Shown here: piece by piece, positions 45,183-54,776 of the stretch
How positions within the stretch are numbered: position 1 is the stretch's first letter
How the letters are laid out: each line of letters opens with the position of its first letter
NCBI GenBank assembly: GCA_035771175.1
Contig: CM069589.1
Location: forward strand, 31,173,701-31,237,700
Direction of reading: 5' to 3'
Origin: Paratinospora sagittata
Lineage: Eukaryota; Streptophyta; Magnoliopsida; Ranunculales; Menispermaceae
DNA length: 64,000 nucleotides
Position numbers and translations under genes: made by a program
Notes under the pieces: generated by a model
What the model saw: only the letters and a program-made list of their open reading frames with translations
What the model was told of the DNA's origin: nothing
Databases searched by the model: none

Positions 45183-45668
45183 TGTCACACCCCAGTACAC
45201 AGCACACCGCAATGTCTAGTACCCTCGGGATGTGATGGGTACCTCATACCGAACGTACCTCAGCCATTATATACCACATAATATTGTTATACCTCAATAC
45301 ACAGCCCGCACACAGCGTCTAGTATCCCCGAGGTTTTTTGTCCACAAAGGGGGCCTCCCCCCAAGTCGAACTCGCAACCTCCCCTTAAGGAGTTAGAATC
45401 CGCACTTGGAGTAGCCACTAAACCAATGGCTCCGTGGTTACTCCAAGTGCGGATTCTAACTCCTTAAGGGGAGGTTGCGAGTTCGACTTGGGGGAGGCCC
45501 CCTTTGTGGACAAAAAACCTCGGGGATACTAGACGTTGTGTGCAGGCTGTGTATTGAGGTATAACAATATTATGTGGTATATAATGGCTGGGGTACGCTT
45601 GGTATGAGGTACCCATCACATCCCGGGGGTACTAGACACTGCGGTGTGCTGTGTACTGGGGTGTGACA
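45183..45668. repeat. Foldback unit A: about 236-bp inverted arms, about 15-bp loop
   Basis: Left arm 45183-45418, right arm 45434-45668. By eye the arms differ at about nine substitutions and one 1-bp indel, roughly 96% identity. The loop reads TAAACCAATGGCTCC. Nearest the loop the right arm reads GGATTCTAACTCCTTAAGGG followed by GAGGTTGCGAGTTCGACTTG, which resembles the anticodon-to-T-arm part of a tRNA-derived SINE head. GAGTTCGACTT is an imperfect B box. Confidence 0.9.
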
Positions 45669-45708
45669 AAAAGGCCTTATGTATACATAAGGCCTTTTTG
45701 TCACACCC
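45659..45708. repeat. 50-bp perfect palindrome joining the two foldback units
   Basis: Centred between 45683 and 45684 on GTATAC. It includes the end of unit A (GGGTGTGACA), a 30-bp palindromic spacer with AAGGCCTTAT at its left, and the start of unit B (TGTCACACCC). Every base pair was matched by eye. Confidence 0.92.
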
Positions 45709-46096
45709 TCGGGGCGAATGCAAGCCATTATGGATCTATAATATTGTCCCATCCCGGTACAGCCACCGCCACACAAGGACGTCTCTTGTACACGGGATCA
45801 TTTGTCCCCACTATTCACTGATAAATAGTGCAGGCCTCCCCCAGAATCGAACTCGAGACCTCCCTTAAGGAGTCTGATTTTGCATTCTGAGTAGGACTGG
45901 CTACTCAGAATGCAAAATCAGACTCCTTAAGGGAGGTCTCGAGTTCGATTCTGGGGGAGGCCTGCACTATTTATCAGTGAATAGTGGGGACAAATGATCC
46001 CGTGTACAAGAGACGTCCTTGTGTGGCGGTGGCTGTACCGGGATGGGACAATATTATAGATCCATAATGGCTTGCATTCGCCCCGAGGGTGTGACA
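45699..46096. repeat. Foldback unit B: 196-bp arms, apparently identical, 6-bp spacer
   Basis: Left arm 45699-45894, right arm 45901-46096, spacer GACTGG. No mismatch was found on reading both arms. The right arm near the centre reads AGACTCCTTAAGGGAGGTCT then CGAGTTCGATTCTGGGGGAG, with a B-box-like GAGTTCGATTC. It is clearly related to unit A in this module and in the CCATTAT..ATAATATTGT stretch, but diverged elsewhere. Confidence 0.93.
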
Positions 46097-46101
46097 GCTT
46101 G

Positions 46102-46915
46102 GTCATAGGTTCAACAATCTTTAAGAAATCCTTGATGAAGCGTCTGTAGTAGCCAGCCAAACCAAGAAAACTCCAAATTTAAGTAATAGTGGTAGGCTGC
46201 TTCCAGTTTAAAATCGCTTCAACCTTTGAAGGATCCACCTCAATGCCATTGCCTGAAACCACATGACCTAGGAATTGAACTCGCTTCGCCCAAAATTTGC
46301 ACTTACTCAACTTTGCATACAATTGGTGGCTTCTCAAGGTCTGGAGAACAATCCTCAGATGTATCTTATGGTCTTCTTTAGTTGAAGAAGATATCAAGAT
46401 ATCATCCACAAAAACCACCACAAATCGGTCTAAGTATAGCCTGAATAGGCGGTTCATCAAATCCATGAACACTGTAGGTGCATTTGTTAGATCGAACGAC
46501 ATAACCAAGAACTTGTAATGACCGTACCGAGTTTTGGAAGACATTTTATTTATGTCCGACTCTCTGATTCGAAGTTGATGGCAACCGGATCATAAATCAA
46601 TCTTAGAGAAGTACCTGGCTCTCTAAGTTGGTGTAACAAGTCATCGATCCTGGGTAATGGGTATCTGTTCTTGATGGTGTCGTTATTCAACTTGCGATAG
46701 TCGATGCAAAGTCAAAACGAACTATCCTTTTTGCTAACAAACAGAACTGGAGTGCCCCAGGGTGATGAACTTTTCCTGATGAAGCCATTACTCTCCAATT
46801 CCTTCAGTTGCTTGTCCAACTCAACCAGCTCGACGTTGGACATTCTGTATGGTCCCAGGAATGAGTTTGATCTCAAAATTGAATTCCCTAACCGGAGGTA
46901 GACTAGGAAGGTCAA
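46102..46915 (-). pseudogene. Minus-strand Ty3 pol: reverse transcriptase
   Basis: Reads [33 protein letters not shown], and then, after a stop, [20 protein letters not shown]. The catalytic [10 protein letters not shown] (near 46410), [20 protein letters not shown] and MAGYYRRFIKDFLKIVEPMT follow, running up to the foldback insertion. Motif MPFG has become MSFD. At least two stops are present. Confidence 0.87.
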
Positions 46916-47012
46916 TTAGAAAAATCGTTGGGAATTCAGATATTACCGGGACATTATGTACTTCGAAAGGGTACAAAGCCGGTGATTCATTGTTATCACT
47001 AAGGGATAAAGC

Positions 47013-47411
47013 TCAAAGCTGTGCCTTGAGAAATGCAACAGTCGAGTTGTGTATCCATTTCCTCGTTCCCTGAATCTTGAAAAACTTTCCAGTAGGCAAG
47101 GTTAACTGAACCTGCTTCTTCATACAATCGATCTTTGCATTCAGAGGTGCGAGCCAGTCCATGCCGAGGATGATGTCAAAGTCTTCAATGTCCATCACAA
47201 AGAGATCCACATATATTATATGTTTTGACATTCGAAGCTCACATCGAGAACACTGCAAATTCCAGTTAGTACCAGATCCTAATGGTGATGTAACATGGAT
47301 TGTGATGTCTGTGGGTTGAGGATGCAGCCCCAAATGCCTTACCAATGCAGAAGATATAAAAGAGTGTGTAGTACCCGAATTGAACAAGATATGAACCATT
47401 GTATTGATCAA
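47013..47411 (-). pseudogene. Minus-strand Ty3 aspartic protease with Asp-to-Asn at the active site
   Basis: The frame reads HILFNSGTTHSFISSALVRH and then [20 protein letters not shown]. In this family the active-site triplet is DSG or DAG, as in the LFDAG of the other chromovirus here. This copy has NSG, so the catalytic Asp is lost. The remaining fold is intact over 132 residues. Confidence 0.82.
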
Positions 47412-47429
47412 GGGAAATGTATCTTCAAC

Positions 47430-48772
47430 TACATTGTTGTCTGGGAGGGGTTCTTGAGCGATGGCAAATGCTCTGCCCTGGTTCCGTTGCCCCTGGTTCT
47501 GCTGGTTCTGCCTGGGTTGGGCATTAATAGTAGATGAGGTTTGTTGAAACGGAACAATCGGAACAGGTTGCCGCGGTTGCTGAGGGTGGGGGCAGGCATT
47601 TCTTACATGGCTCTGCTGGCAGCAGTTGTAACAAGTCAGCCTCTGCAGTTGAGGCGCCTGTTGTTGATTCTGATGGCCATGCTGATTGTGGTGCTGACCA
47701 CCACCCTTGCCATTACCTTTTCGATTACCACCCCTTCCATTACGACCTCCTCGACCATGATTGCGAAAACCCTGATGGCCAGGGTTAGACAGTTCAGCCG
47801 GAAGTGCCGTGGCATCATTTTTCTGAACAGGGGCTGGGTGGGCTGGGTTTTGATTATAGTAAGGGCTTCTTCTTGTTGCCTTGCTGCGAGCCCTGTTGGG
47901 AAAACGTTGCAGGCCATTTTCTCCTATTCATTCTCTGCTCCTGCTTAATCTTTTCCTGCTCAAAGCTCATGGCCTTGTCAACGACCTCCCTGTCAATCTT
48001 GAGATCCAAGATCGACAAGGCTTGTCGGATGTTAGGACGAAGGTCGTTCCAGAATTTCTCGGTCTTATCTTGCTCCGTTGAGATGGTGGAGAGAGAGTAG
48101 ACCGATAATTCTTTGAACCTAATGGCATACTCTCTGACTATCATGCTTTCCTGGTATAACCTGGCGAACTCTTGGCGCTTCTACCTCTTCACAACACCGG
48201 GGAAATACTCATCGATGAACAATGACTCAAACTGCTGCCAAGTCATGTCTGCTACATTAGTCCTCGAGTCTTCCTTCATTATTATCCACCATGTATTTGC
48301 TCCACCAACAAGTTGGTAGGACGCAAGTGGAATCTTTCGACCCTTTTCGACTTTTATCGCCTCGAGAACCTTCTTTGACTCATCAAGTCATTTCTGCGTC
48401 TCCTCTGCATCAATGGTGCTAGCAAAAGTAAGGGGCTATAACCTCTTATACTTTGTGATCTTGTCGGTTTGTCTCTCCGACCCAGATCGTACAGGTGCTT
48501 GTACAGTAACTACTTGGTTTGCAGCAGTCTCACGAACAACCGTCTGAACAGTTACCTTCATCGCCTCGATAAGTCCGGCAAAAAAAACTTCCATGCTCGA
48601 AGGCATGACAAAGGATGTGGGCTGAGGTGGCACTACTTGCCCAGATGTAGTGGCAGTGTCATGTGTGGCCTGCTTTATCCTCGGAGGTGGCGGTTCCTGA
48701 TTTTGACCTACTGGAGGTGCCTCCTCTGTTGGACAAATTGCGCGTGGCCTTTCTCTCTTCCTGGTTTGCATT
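47430..48772 (-). pseudogene. Minus-strand Ty3 gag with CCHC knuckle
   Basis: Best start ATG 48772-48770 (MQTRKRERPRAICPTEEAPP). The frame reads a Pro-rich N terminus, the gag domain (ASYQLVGGANTWW, FESLFIDEYFP, MIVREYAIRFKELSVYSLST, DLRPNIRQALSILD) and a knuckle CYNCCQQSHVRNAC near 47600-47640. A Gln/Asn/Pro-rich linker leads into protease. Stops occur near 48430 and 48180, and frame changes later. The zinc knuckle still fits CX2CX4HX4C. Confidence 0.85.
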
Positions 48773-48879
48773 TTCTCACTGGCAAGGAGAAAATAAAACC
48801 ATGATTTAGGAACTGTAGCCAAGTATAATGTTATGATATTCTCAGCAATAAGTTCGAGAGTATTGCAATATAAAACCAC

Positions 48880-49560
48880 CTATTTATCTAAGTATGGTGT
48901 AAGATTTTTGATAAGGAATAAAAAAACTCTTATGTGCCTTGTATGTTTGGCCATGGTGTAAAATAAGGTTAGAGTGTTTATATAATAAGTATAAAACTTT
49001 GCAAGTATTTCAAATGTTTTGGTTCTAATTTTTGTGAACATAGATATATATATTTCTTTGAAAATCCATACGAGTCATAGAAATTCTAAGATTATCCTCG
49101 GTAAATATCCTGATCTAACATTCTATCGCAATCTTATGTATTCAGACTCTTTCGCTTAGTCTTTTCGACTATTATCCAAATTTGTGTGTCCCATACCACA
49201 TGAATTTGGTAATAAGGGTTTCAACCAAGTTAAGTTGTATGAACACAGTCTCTATAAAACATTGATGGGAGAGGAGTTCACTAATAGTATCGTCCAAGTT
49301 TACTAGTCCCATATCGTGTAAACTTAGTGATAATGTTAGTAATTCAACTTTCCCTAGATGTTTCTTTTCACACAAGTCACACAAGGTCGTGAGTTTTCTT
49401 ACTTCCACATTTTATTTAGTATCTTCCAATTTTGTTGTGTCCCATACACTCCAAAGTTAGTGATACAAAAGAAAGAATGGTCGTAAGTCGGCCAACCAAA
49501 CATAGTCTCAAACAAACATTTCATTTATTAAAAAGAAAATAATTACAATGCCAATAATCA
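48880..49560. other. Non-coding region between accessory ORF and gag
   Basis: No coding family. Contains three imperfect repeats of a roughly 45-nt block starting near 49173, 49290 and 49425, each with TCCAA..TTGTGTGTCCCATA-type and GTTAGTGATA/GGTAATAA-type words. See the separate repeat entry. Confidence 0.5.
49165..49470. repeat. Three dispersed imperfect repeats (period about 120-130 bp)
   Basis: Shared words are TATCCAAATTTGTGTGTCCC (49173), CGTCCAAGTTTACTAGTCCC (49291) and CTTCCAATTTTGTTGTGTCC (49425). Each is followed by CATAC/CATATC and an AA-TT-GTGATA-type word. Confidence 0.55.
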
Positions 49561-51237
49561 TTCCTAATTTTTCCGCTTATTACTGCTCCTCCTAGAACTT
49601 CTGTTAGTTACAAAATGACTACCAGAAGAACGTTGAGAAGATGTTTGCTCTTTTACTATGCTTTGCACACATGTTATCAAAGCATTCTGGGTCTCCTGCA
49701 TCCGAGGAAAACTAGATACAATCACATTTAACTAGTCAAATGGATTTGTCGTTTGTCCCATTGATGGTTGGTAGGTTGTCTGTCCCATAGATGGAGGATA
49801 GAGTGTAGGCATTGATGGAAAATGTTGGCCGTATGGTTGACTCATAGGTGGAGGGTAATTAGTTTGATTAATGAAGACTCCCTAATTGAGACTTCTAGGA
49901 CGGTTGGATATGCTTGAGTCGGAACATTTTGAAATAGTGGACTCATCGAAATATCCTGTCATCTAAAGTTTGGTGTCGTCCAATTTTGTTGTGGTTGGTT
50001 CACAGGAACTTGTGGAACTGGATGACATGGTACCTCAGGAGTTGGAAACCTTTGGTACGTCATTTTTCCTTGGGTTGGGAGGTTCCAGGAAGGTGGATTC
50101 GCCGAAACTCCCTGTCCATTATGATTTGTTTGTGGTTGACCCAGGTTGCCAAAGAGATCATCCTCGGAGAATAGATGATCGGTTTGATCATTAGTTGGGG
50201 CTGGGTCTATTGTTGTGTTATGGTTTGGTTTATTAACTGGTGCTTCCCTAATTGGAAGTTTGCACCAACTTTTTCGTTGACAACGTCCATTGTTATCTCT
50301 AGCTCTTCCGCTATTTTCTATCGAAGTCGCACCAAAAATTTCTTCGTTAGTCACACCCCCGTCCCCCTTGAGACGAAATTCTTGGAGATGGAGGATACTG
50401 TAACAACATTAGCGATCTGTTTCAAAGATTCATCAAAAGTATTGATGTTTTCCTCCCAAAGCATCCTCATGATCAAGACTCCGTAGCCGAGGAGTTCATT
50501 CTTTGTAGGGTTCTGAATCACCTGCAACTTTTGCTGGATGATAATGTGAGGTAGGGAGACAGAGATTCCTTTTTCTAAGCAGTTTAGCACAGAAGTTGAG
50601 CTCTTGTCATGGATCCTCTAGTCACCAAGTTGGGCAAGATGTCGCCGAATACAATCTTCCCAAGGCCGGCAAGAGGTGGTTTAAAGAGATTATTTGGGAG
50701 GTGAGCGTACGTCATTTGGGTGTACGACTTGTTGGCAAGGAAATTGAACAACTGTTCTTTGGATTCCGCGATCTCTGCAACCGTCTGGGGTTCGTGTGGA
50801 TCAATGATCTTTTCTCTTATTGGGATTTCCATAAGTCGTGAAATAGTTTCGACACTGATGAAAATCTTTATTCCCTTGATTATTGTCTCCAAGACAGGGC
50901 TGATCCCATCTTCTTGAAATCCGACGATATTCATGGATTCGTAAAAAGACTTCACCAAGTTGAAGGAGGCGTAACCCTCAAATTTTGTTATATTCAGCCA
51001 CCCTAGCTTTGAGAGTTTGTTGTGAAGAATAAGACGGAGGCGGAAATCTCTATTGTCGATACTCCTCATAGTCATAACCTCCATTTTGGAAAGTTCTGTA
51101 AGTCTTGTGGAAATCGGTTTCCGACTACTGAATGTCTTTCCGTCACTTGAGGCCATTATCTTGCTGAAAGGAAGATAAAACTTGTGACCAAATATATTTC
51201 TAACATTTTTAAGATTTATGCCTTGTCCATTGGACAA
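49560..51237 (-). CDS. Accessory ORF between 5' LTR and gag, plant transposon-associated domain (one frameshift)
   Basis: ATG 51237 opens 217 codons, MSNGQGINLKNVRNIFGHKF to TRAQLLC. The reading continues with a single frame change at 50590 (LNCLEKGISVSLPHIIIQQK..YGVLIMRML) and another near 50354 into a Pro/Gln/Asn-rich tail reaching about 49560. The first part (FEGYASFNLVKSFYESMNIV, IKGIKIFISVETISRLMEIP, LPHIIIQ, YGVLIMRML) resembles the domain annotated in plant genomes as 'putative plant transposon protein', found in retroelement accessory ORFs. Its function is unknown. It lies in the sense of the Ty3 element, upstream of gag, an unusual place for a chromovirus. Either it is an acquired ORF or part of an older nested element. 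Confidence 0.55.
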
Positions 51238-51299
51238 TATTTTTTATTTTTCCTCTTGATGTTTATGCCATCAATGAATCCAAATTTTATCATTAGCAA

Positions 51300-51481
51300 C
51301 AAGTTATATATATATATATATTATAAATCTTAACAATATATATATAGTTTTCATAAATCATAACTATATATATATATATATATATAACTATATATATATT
51401 ATATAAAAACTATATAGTATCTAGATATATATATATATAATATAAATCTTCACTATATATAATTCATATATATAGTTCTAA

Positions 51482-51528
<47 letters not shown>

Positions 51529-51530
51529 CA
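51300..51530. repeat. TA-rich microsatellite tract
   Basis: Several (TA)n runs, the longest near 51485-51523, separated by short unique words. Located between the PBS of the minus-strand Ty3 element and its accessory ORF. Confidence 0.9.
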
Positions 51531-51574
51531 AATTTTCTTCTACTAATTGGTGGACTTGGGCAGGCCATGGACCT

Positions 51575-51594
51575 TTTGCTTTGACACCATTAAA
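51575..51594 (-). other. Primer-binding site of the minus-strand Ty3 element (degenerate iMet)
   Basis: The minus strand reads TTTAATGGTGTCAAAGC directly after the LTR end. TGGTGTCAAAGC differs from the iMet PBS TGGTATCAGAGC at two positions. Confidence 0.7.
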
Positions 51595-52940
51595 TGTCAC
51601 ACCCCGCCAGGACGTGGCTAAACTGGCAGAACACTCACGGACGGGGTGCGAATGCATTATATCAATAATTGAGTACAAATCTGATTATATTAATTTCAGA
51701 ATGTATTTTTGTACATATAATAGTAAAGGGAACATCCTTCTAAAATCCCCAATAAATAAACAAAGGGTTAAAAAATGTGGGCCCAAAAACCTCCACCAAG
51801 TCCATCCTAATCTTCTGAGAAAAAAATGGATAACAACGGGGTAAGCTACTCGCCTAGTGGGTAAAATAGTTTGTGAATATAACAATTAATAAAGGAAACT
51901 TCATAATCAAATATCACATAAACGCATCATAGCATCATAATCAATATAATATGTATGTATGCATGGCACCATCTCGTAATGGTTTCATGATTGTACATCG
52001 CCTGAGTTCACCTACAGATGTCCATCCCCAGGTAAATTCAGGTTCTCATTGTACGTCCCTCCTCAGGAACGACGCCCTGGATTCATGTACAGATGTCCAT
52101 CCCCAGGTAAACCAGGGTTCTCATTGTACGTCCTTCTCCAGAGAAATATCAATAATAGTGGGCATTGCTTCTAACTATTTTGTGGATCATAAACCACTTA
52201 CGTACCTAGGTGGTGTTTATGTATGATGCCAATGCATGAGCAGGTCTGGTCTTTACTAACATTAGACAGGATTTAGCAACGTTTGGTGATTCTTATGAGG
52301 TCAGTATCACCACATGTAAAGTTAAGATGTTCAGTATCACTTATACAAGCTGATAACTTTCAAATAAGACCAACCAAATCAGTCTCCAGTTTGAGAGGTG
52401 AGACACGAGGTTTACTTAAGTACCAATTGTCTAGAGCAGCATGCTGCCTCCCATTTACTATTTAAAGTTACTGAGGACAAGACAGTGTCTGGTTGAGTCA
52501 GATTGACCACTAATTCGGCATAGTAACAGTGTAATACATGAACTCCAAATATACAGGCATAAGTATGCCAGGTATGAACATTATAAGCAATAATGCAGTG
52601 TAAATGAATAGTAGACATAATGATAAATGAATGTAAACTTTAATAAAAGTTATAAGACATGCAAACCTATGTTTCGTTCCCCACCTTCAGATAATAACTC
52701 CTAAAACTAGCGCCTTCCCCCGAGCAGGACCGCGTTGCACCGCAAAGAGAGTCTCAAAGAGAGAAGAGAAAAACTCAAGGAGAGTGAGAGAGAGAGAGAG
52801 AGAAATCAACAAGTGATTGGTGTGAAGAATACCAAAGGGTGGGGGGGCTTCTTATAGCCAAAAAGGTGTCCGAACGATCGGGCACCCTGCTCGAAGTTCA
52901 ACTTTTTTTTTTCTTTTGTGTGCAAACCTAGGGTATTACA
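51595..52940 (-). repeat. 5' LTR of the minus-strand Ty3 element
   Basis: 1346 bp, plus-strand ends TGTCACACCCCGCC and GGGTATTACA; partner of 41171-42502. Contains a doubled GATGTCCATCCCCAGGTAAA word (about 52017 and 52096), a feature shared by both LTRs. Confidence 0.9.
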
Positions 52941-53713
52941 GCTGGTTTGTCAGATACTTTTTCAGGTTTATGACAGTAGTGCTTGAGCGTCCTCATGGAA
53001 CATGAGCGTCCTGATGTACACTGTATCAAATACGTAAATTAAGTTGACTTTGTTATTTGAGCGCGCAGACAGTGCGTTAGCGTCCTGAAGCTCAAAAAAA
53101 CATATTAAACCCAGAAGGCAATGAGGGCGCTAATACACTAGTAACGTCCTGACATGCTCGACACTTTTAAAAACCCAGAAATGCGTGAGCGTGCTAACGC
53201 ACGGTCAACGTACTGATACATCATTAGGTAAGTTCACTGAGGGCGCTCCTACACCAGTAGTGTCCTGATATAACCTAACCATACGCTTTCAGCTTCTTGA
53301 TGAGGCTATCAATGTCCTGATGGAACACTGAGAAAAACTGAGTTCTTTTGAGATTTAATACCTTGATAAAAACTCAATTAGAACATGATAAAACTTTAAT
53401 AGATTTGAATCAAATTCATCATTGAAAAAATTCAACAAAACTAATCAAAAAAATCCTTCAAAGATAAATCGATCGAAAACCATTTTCTTGATGAGAAAAA
53501 CATTGAAGATCATGCAAATGATAATCAAAATTTGCTGAGGACGGTTGAGTAAAAGGTCTACATTTTAAATACATAATCCTCTTGAGACTTGATCTCGATT
53601 GCTCTATCTTTCATGATTTCAGTGCCGATTGATCTTGATCTTTTGAGGTTGACTGAAACACTTAAGCGAGATCATTAGATGAATAAGGTGAGTAGTTTGA
53701 AATCATCAAAACA
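52941..53713 (-). mobile_element. Sirevirus-like LTR, U3 part (continuation of 40183-41170)
   Basis: On the minus strand it begins TGTTTTGATGATTTCAAACT at 53713, a typical Sirevirus-like LTR start. It carries the GGGCG/GCGTCC hairpin array and stops at 52941 where the Ty3 element is inserted. Confidence 0.72.
52985..53320. repeat. Array of 5-6 hairpin units of the GAGGGCGCTAA..GCGTCCTG type
   Basis: Units include GAGCGTCCTCATGGAACATG then AGCGTCCTGATG, and GAGGGCGCTAATACACTAGT then AACGTCCTGAC. Same family of units as 4611-5075, in the same orientation. Confidence 0.8.
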
Positions 53714-53773
53714 CTTGCTTCATGGGGTTCCCTGAGATAACAATTTTCCTCTTTTCGATGATTTCAAACACTC
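53692..53773. repeat. 22-bp inverted repeat straddling a Sirevirus-like LTR start
   Basis: GAGTAGTTTGAAATCATCAA and, inverted, GAGTGTTTGAAATCATCGAA face each other across about 38 bp. One arm is the first bases of the LTR, the other lies in the internal region just upstream of it. Confidence 0.75.
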
Positions 53774-53916
53774 ATAATACCTTTTTGTTAAGTGGCACAT
53801 TAACTATATAATTTGCATCGTGATCACATTAGCATAGAACAAATACAAGATTTGTATTCCATTTAAGATCAACGTAAACATCATGACAAGCAGATACACA
53901 AAATCATAACCAAGGT

Positions 53917-54660
53917 TCATTCATATACACAAAGATATACAAATATAGATACATGCCCCGACTTATTGCACCCGAAACATATTAGCTCATTTGGTTTTGC
54001 ACCAAACTTTTTGTTCTTATAAAATCTTGAGCTTGGTCTGCCTTTTCCTCTTTTTCTCACTATTCGACTAAGTCTTTTGGAGAGCATATCCACTTCATCA
54101 TCAGTGTCATTTTCTGAGGACGTCTCTTCCACATTATTCTGTGTTACATTTAGAGCTAAATCTTTCTTTGTTTTGCTTTCTTCTTTTTGCACAACTTTTT
54201 CCCTTTCCTTTAGTTTCATCTGATGCACCATCAGTGATCCACATAGCTTGTCAAAGGTGTCTTCTCCAAGGTTCTTTGCTTCTTCTGTAGCTGTCACCTT
54301 TGGATCCCATTTGAAGGTTTCGTATACTTTTTCAAGAATATGCAGTTTGGTTTCCTTGACTTGTTCGATACCCTCATGAGTAACCTCGAGTTTGTCCCAA
54401 ATTTCTTTGGCTGTTGTACTTGCACTTACTCGGTTAAACTCATTTACCGACAAGCTACAAAACAAGATATTGATAGCTTGGTCATTAAGGTTCTTTAGTT
54501 TCTTTTCATGAGGTGACCAATCGTGTCTACCTTTCATCACAATTTCACCATCCTCGTTCTTGGTACGTGGTTGGAACCCATTTGTCACTATGTCCCACAT
54601 TTCCACATCTTGCGCTCTAATGTAAAAACACATCCAAGTTTTCTAGTAGAGATAATTATT
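53917..54660 (-). pseudogene. Ty1/copia (Sirevirus-like) gag, minus strand
   Basis: 238 open codons from 54633: MCFYIRAQDVEMWDIVTNGF, then WSPHEKKLKNLNDQAINILF, CSLSVNEFNRVSASTTAKEI and WDKLEVTHEGIEQVKETKLH. This is the conserved copia gag (UBN2-type) domain. A Lys-rich linker follows, then a zinc knuckle CFGCNKSGHV in which the last Cys is missing because the sequence runs out of homology. Gag forms the particle. A PBS (minus ATTGGTATCAGAG, 54789-54777) lies 145 bp upstream, and the LTR at 54792 precedes it. No protease, integrase or RT follows, so pol has been deleted. Confidence 0.87.
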
Positions 54661-54776
54661 TCCTTCAAATAGTGGTGGTCGGTGGGATGATGAACCTTCC
54701 TTGAAGACACTTCTAACAATGTCATTTCCTCCCATAATCTCAAAAGAATTGTTAGAGACTTTTGAGTGAAAAACCC

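Larger units (their letters stand above)
45178..46101. mobile_element. Composite double-foldback element with 5-bp TSD and TG..CA ends
   Basis: The element spans 45183-46096 (914 bp). It begins TGTCACACC and ends GGTGTGACA and is flanked on both sides by GCTTG. Removing it and one GCTTG rejoins the RT and RNase H coding frames of the host Ty3 element. It has two adjacent inverted-repeat units (A 45183-45668, B 45699-46096) and a 30-bp palindromic spacer. The 5-bp TSD and TG/CA ends are as for LTR-retrotransposon integrase, not hAT, Mutator, CACTA, PIF or Tc1. The Ty3 LTR it sits in also ends TGTCACA, so trans-mobilisation is possible. No ORF is likely real. The two identical ORFs at 45644-45868 and 45927-46160 are a by-product of the palindrome. 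Confidence 0.88.
41171..52940 (-). mobile_element. Ty3 chromovirus-like element on the minus strand, inserted in a Sirevirus-like LTR
   Basis: Bounded by LTRs at 41171-42502 and 51595-52940 (1332 and 1346 bp; minus-strand ends TGTAATACCCTAGG and GTGTGACA). Minus-strand order from high to low coordinate is 5' LTR, PBS, accessory ORF, gag, PR, RT, [foldback insertion], RNase H, IN, chromodomain-like end, PPT, 3' LTR. The flanks GTAGG and GCTGG agree at only 3 of 5 positions, so the TSD is weak. However, the Sirevirus-like LTR halves on the two sides belong together. All coding parts are broken. Confidence 0.87.

Noticed and set aside
45425..45520. A real tRNA gene in foldback unit A
   Set aside because: B-box-like and possibly A-box-like words exist, but no convincing cloverleaf, acceptor stem or anticodon arm could be folded by hand.
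45644..46160. Two ORFs with identical 55-residue C termini (plus 45644-45868, minus 45927-46160)
   Set aside because: They are the same DNA arm read from both sides of the perfect palindrome. The sequence is tRNA/SINE-like, and NRTRDLP-type translations are a known SINE artefact.
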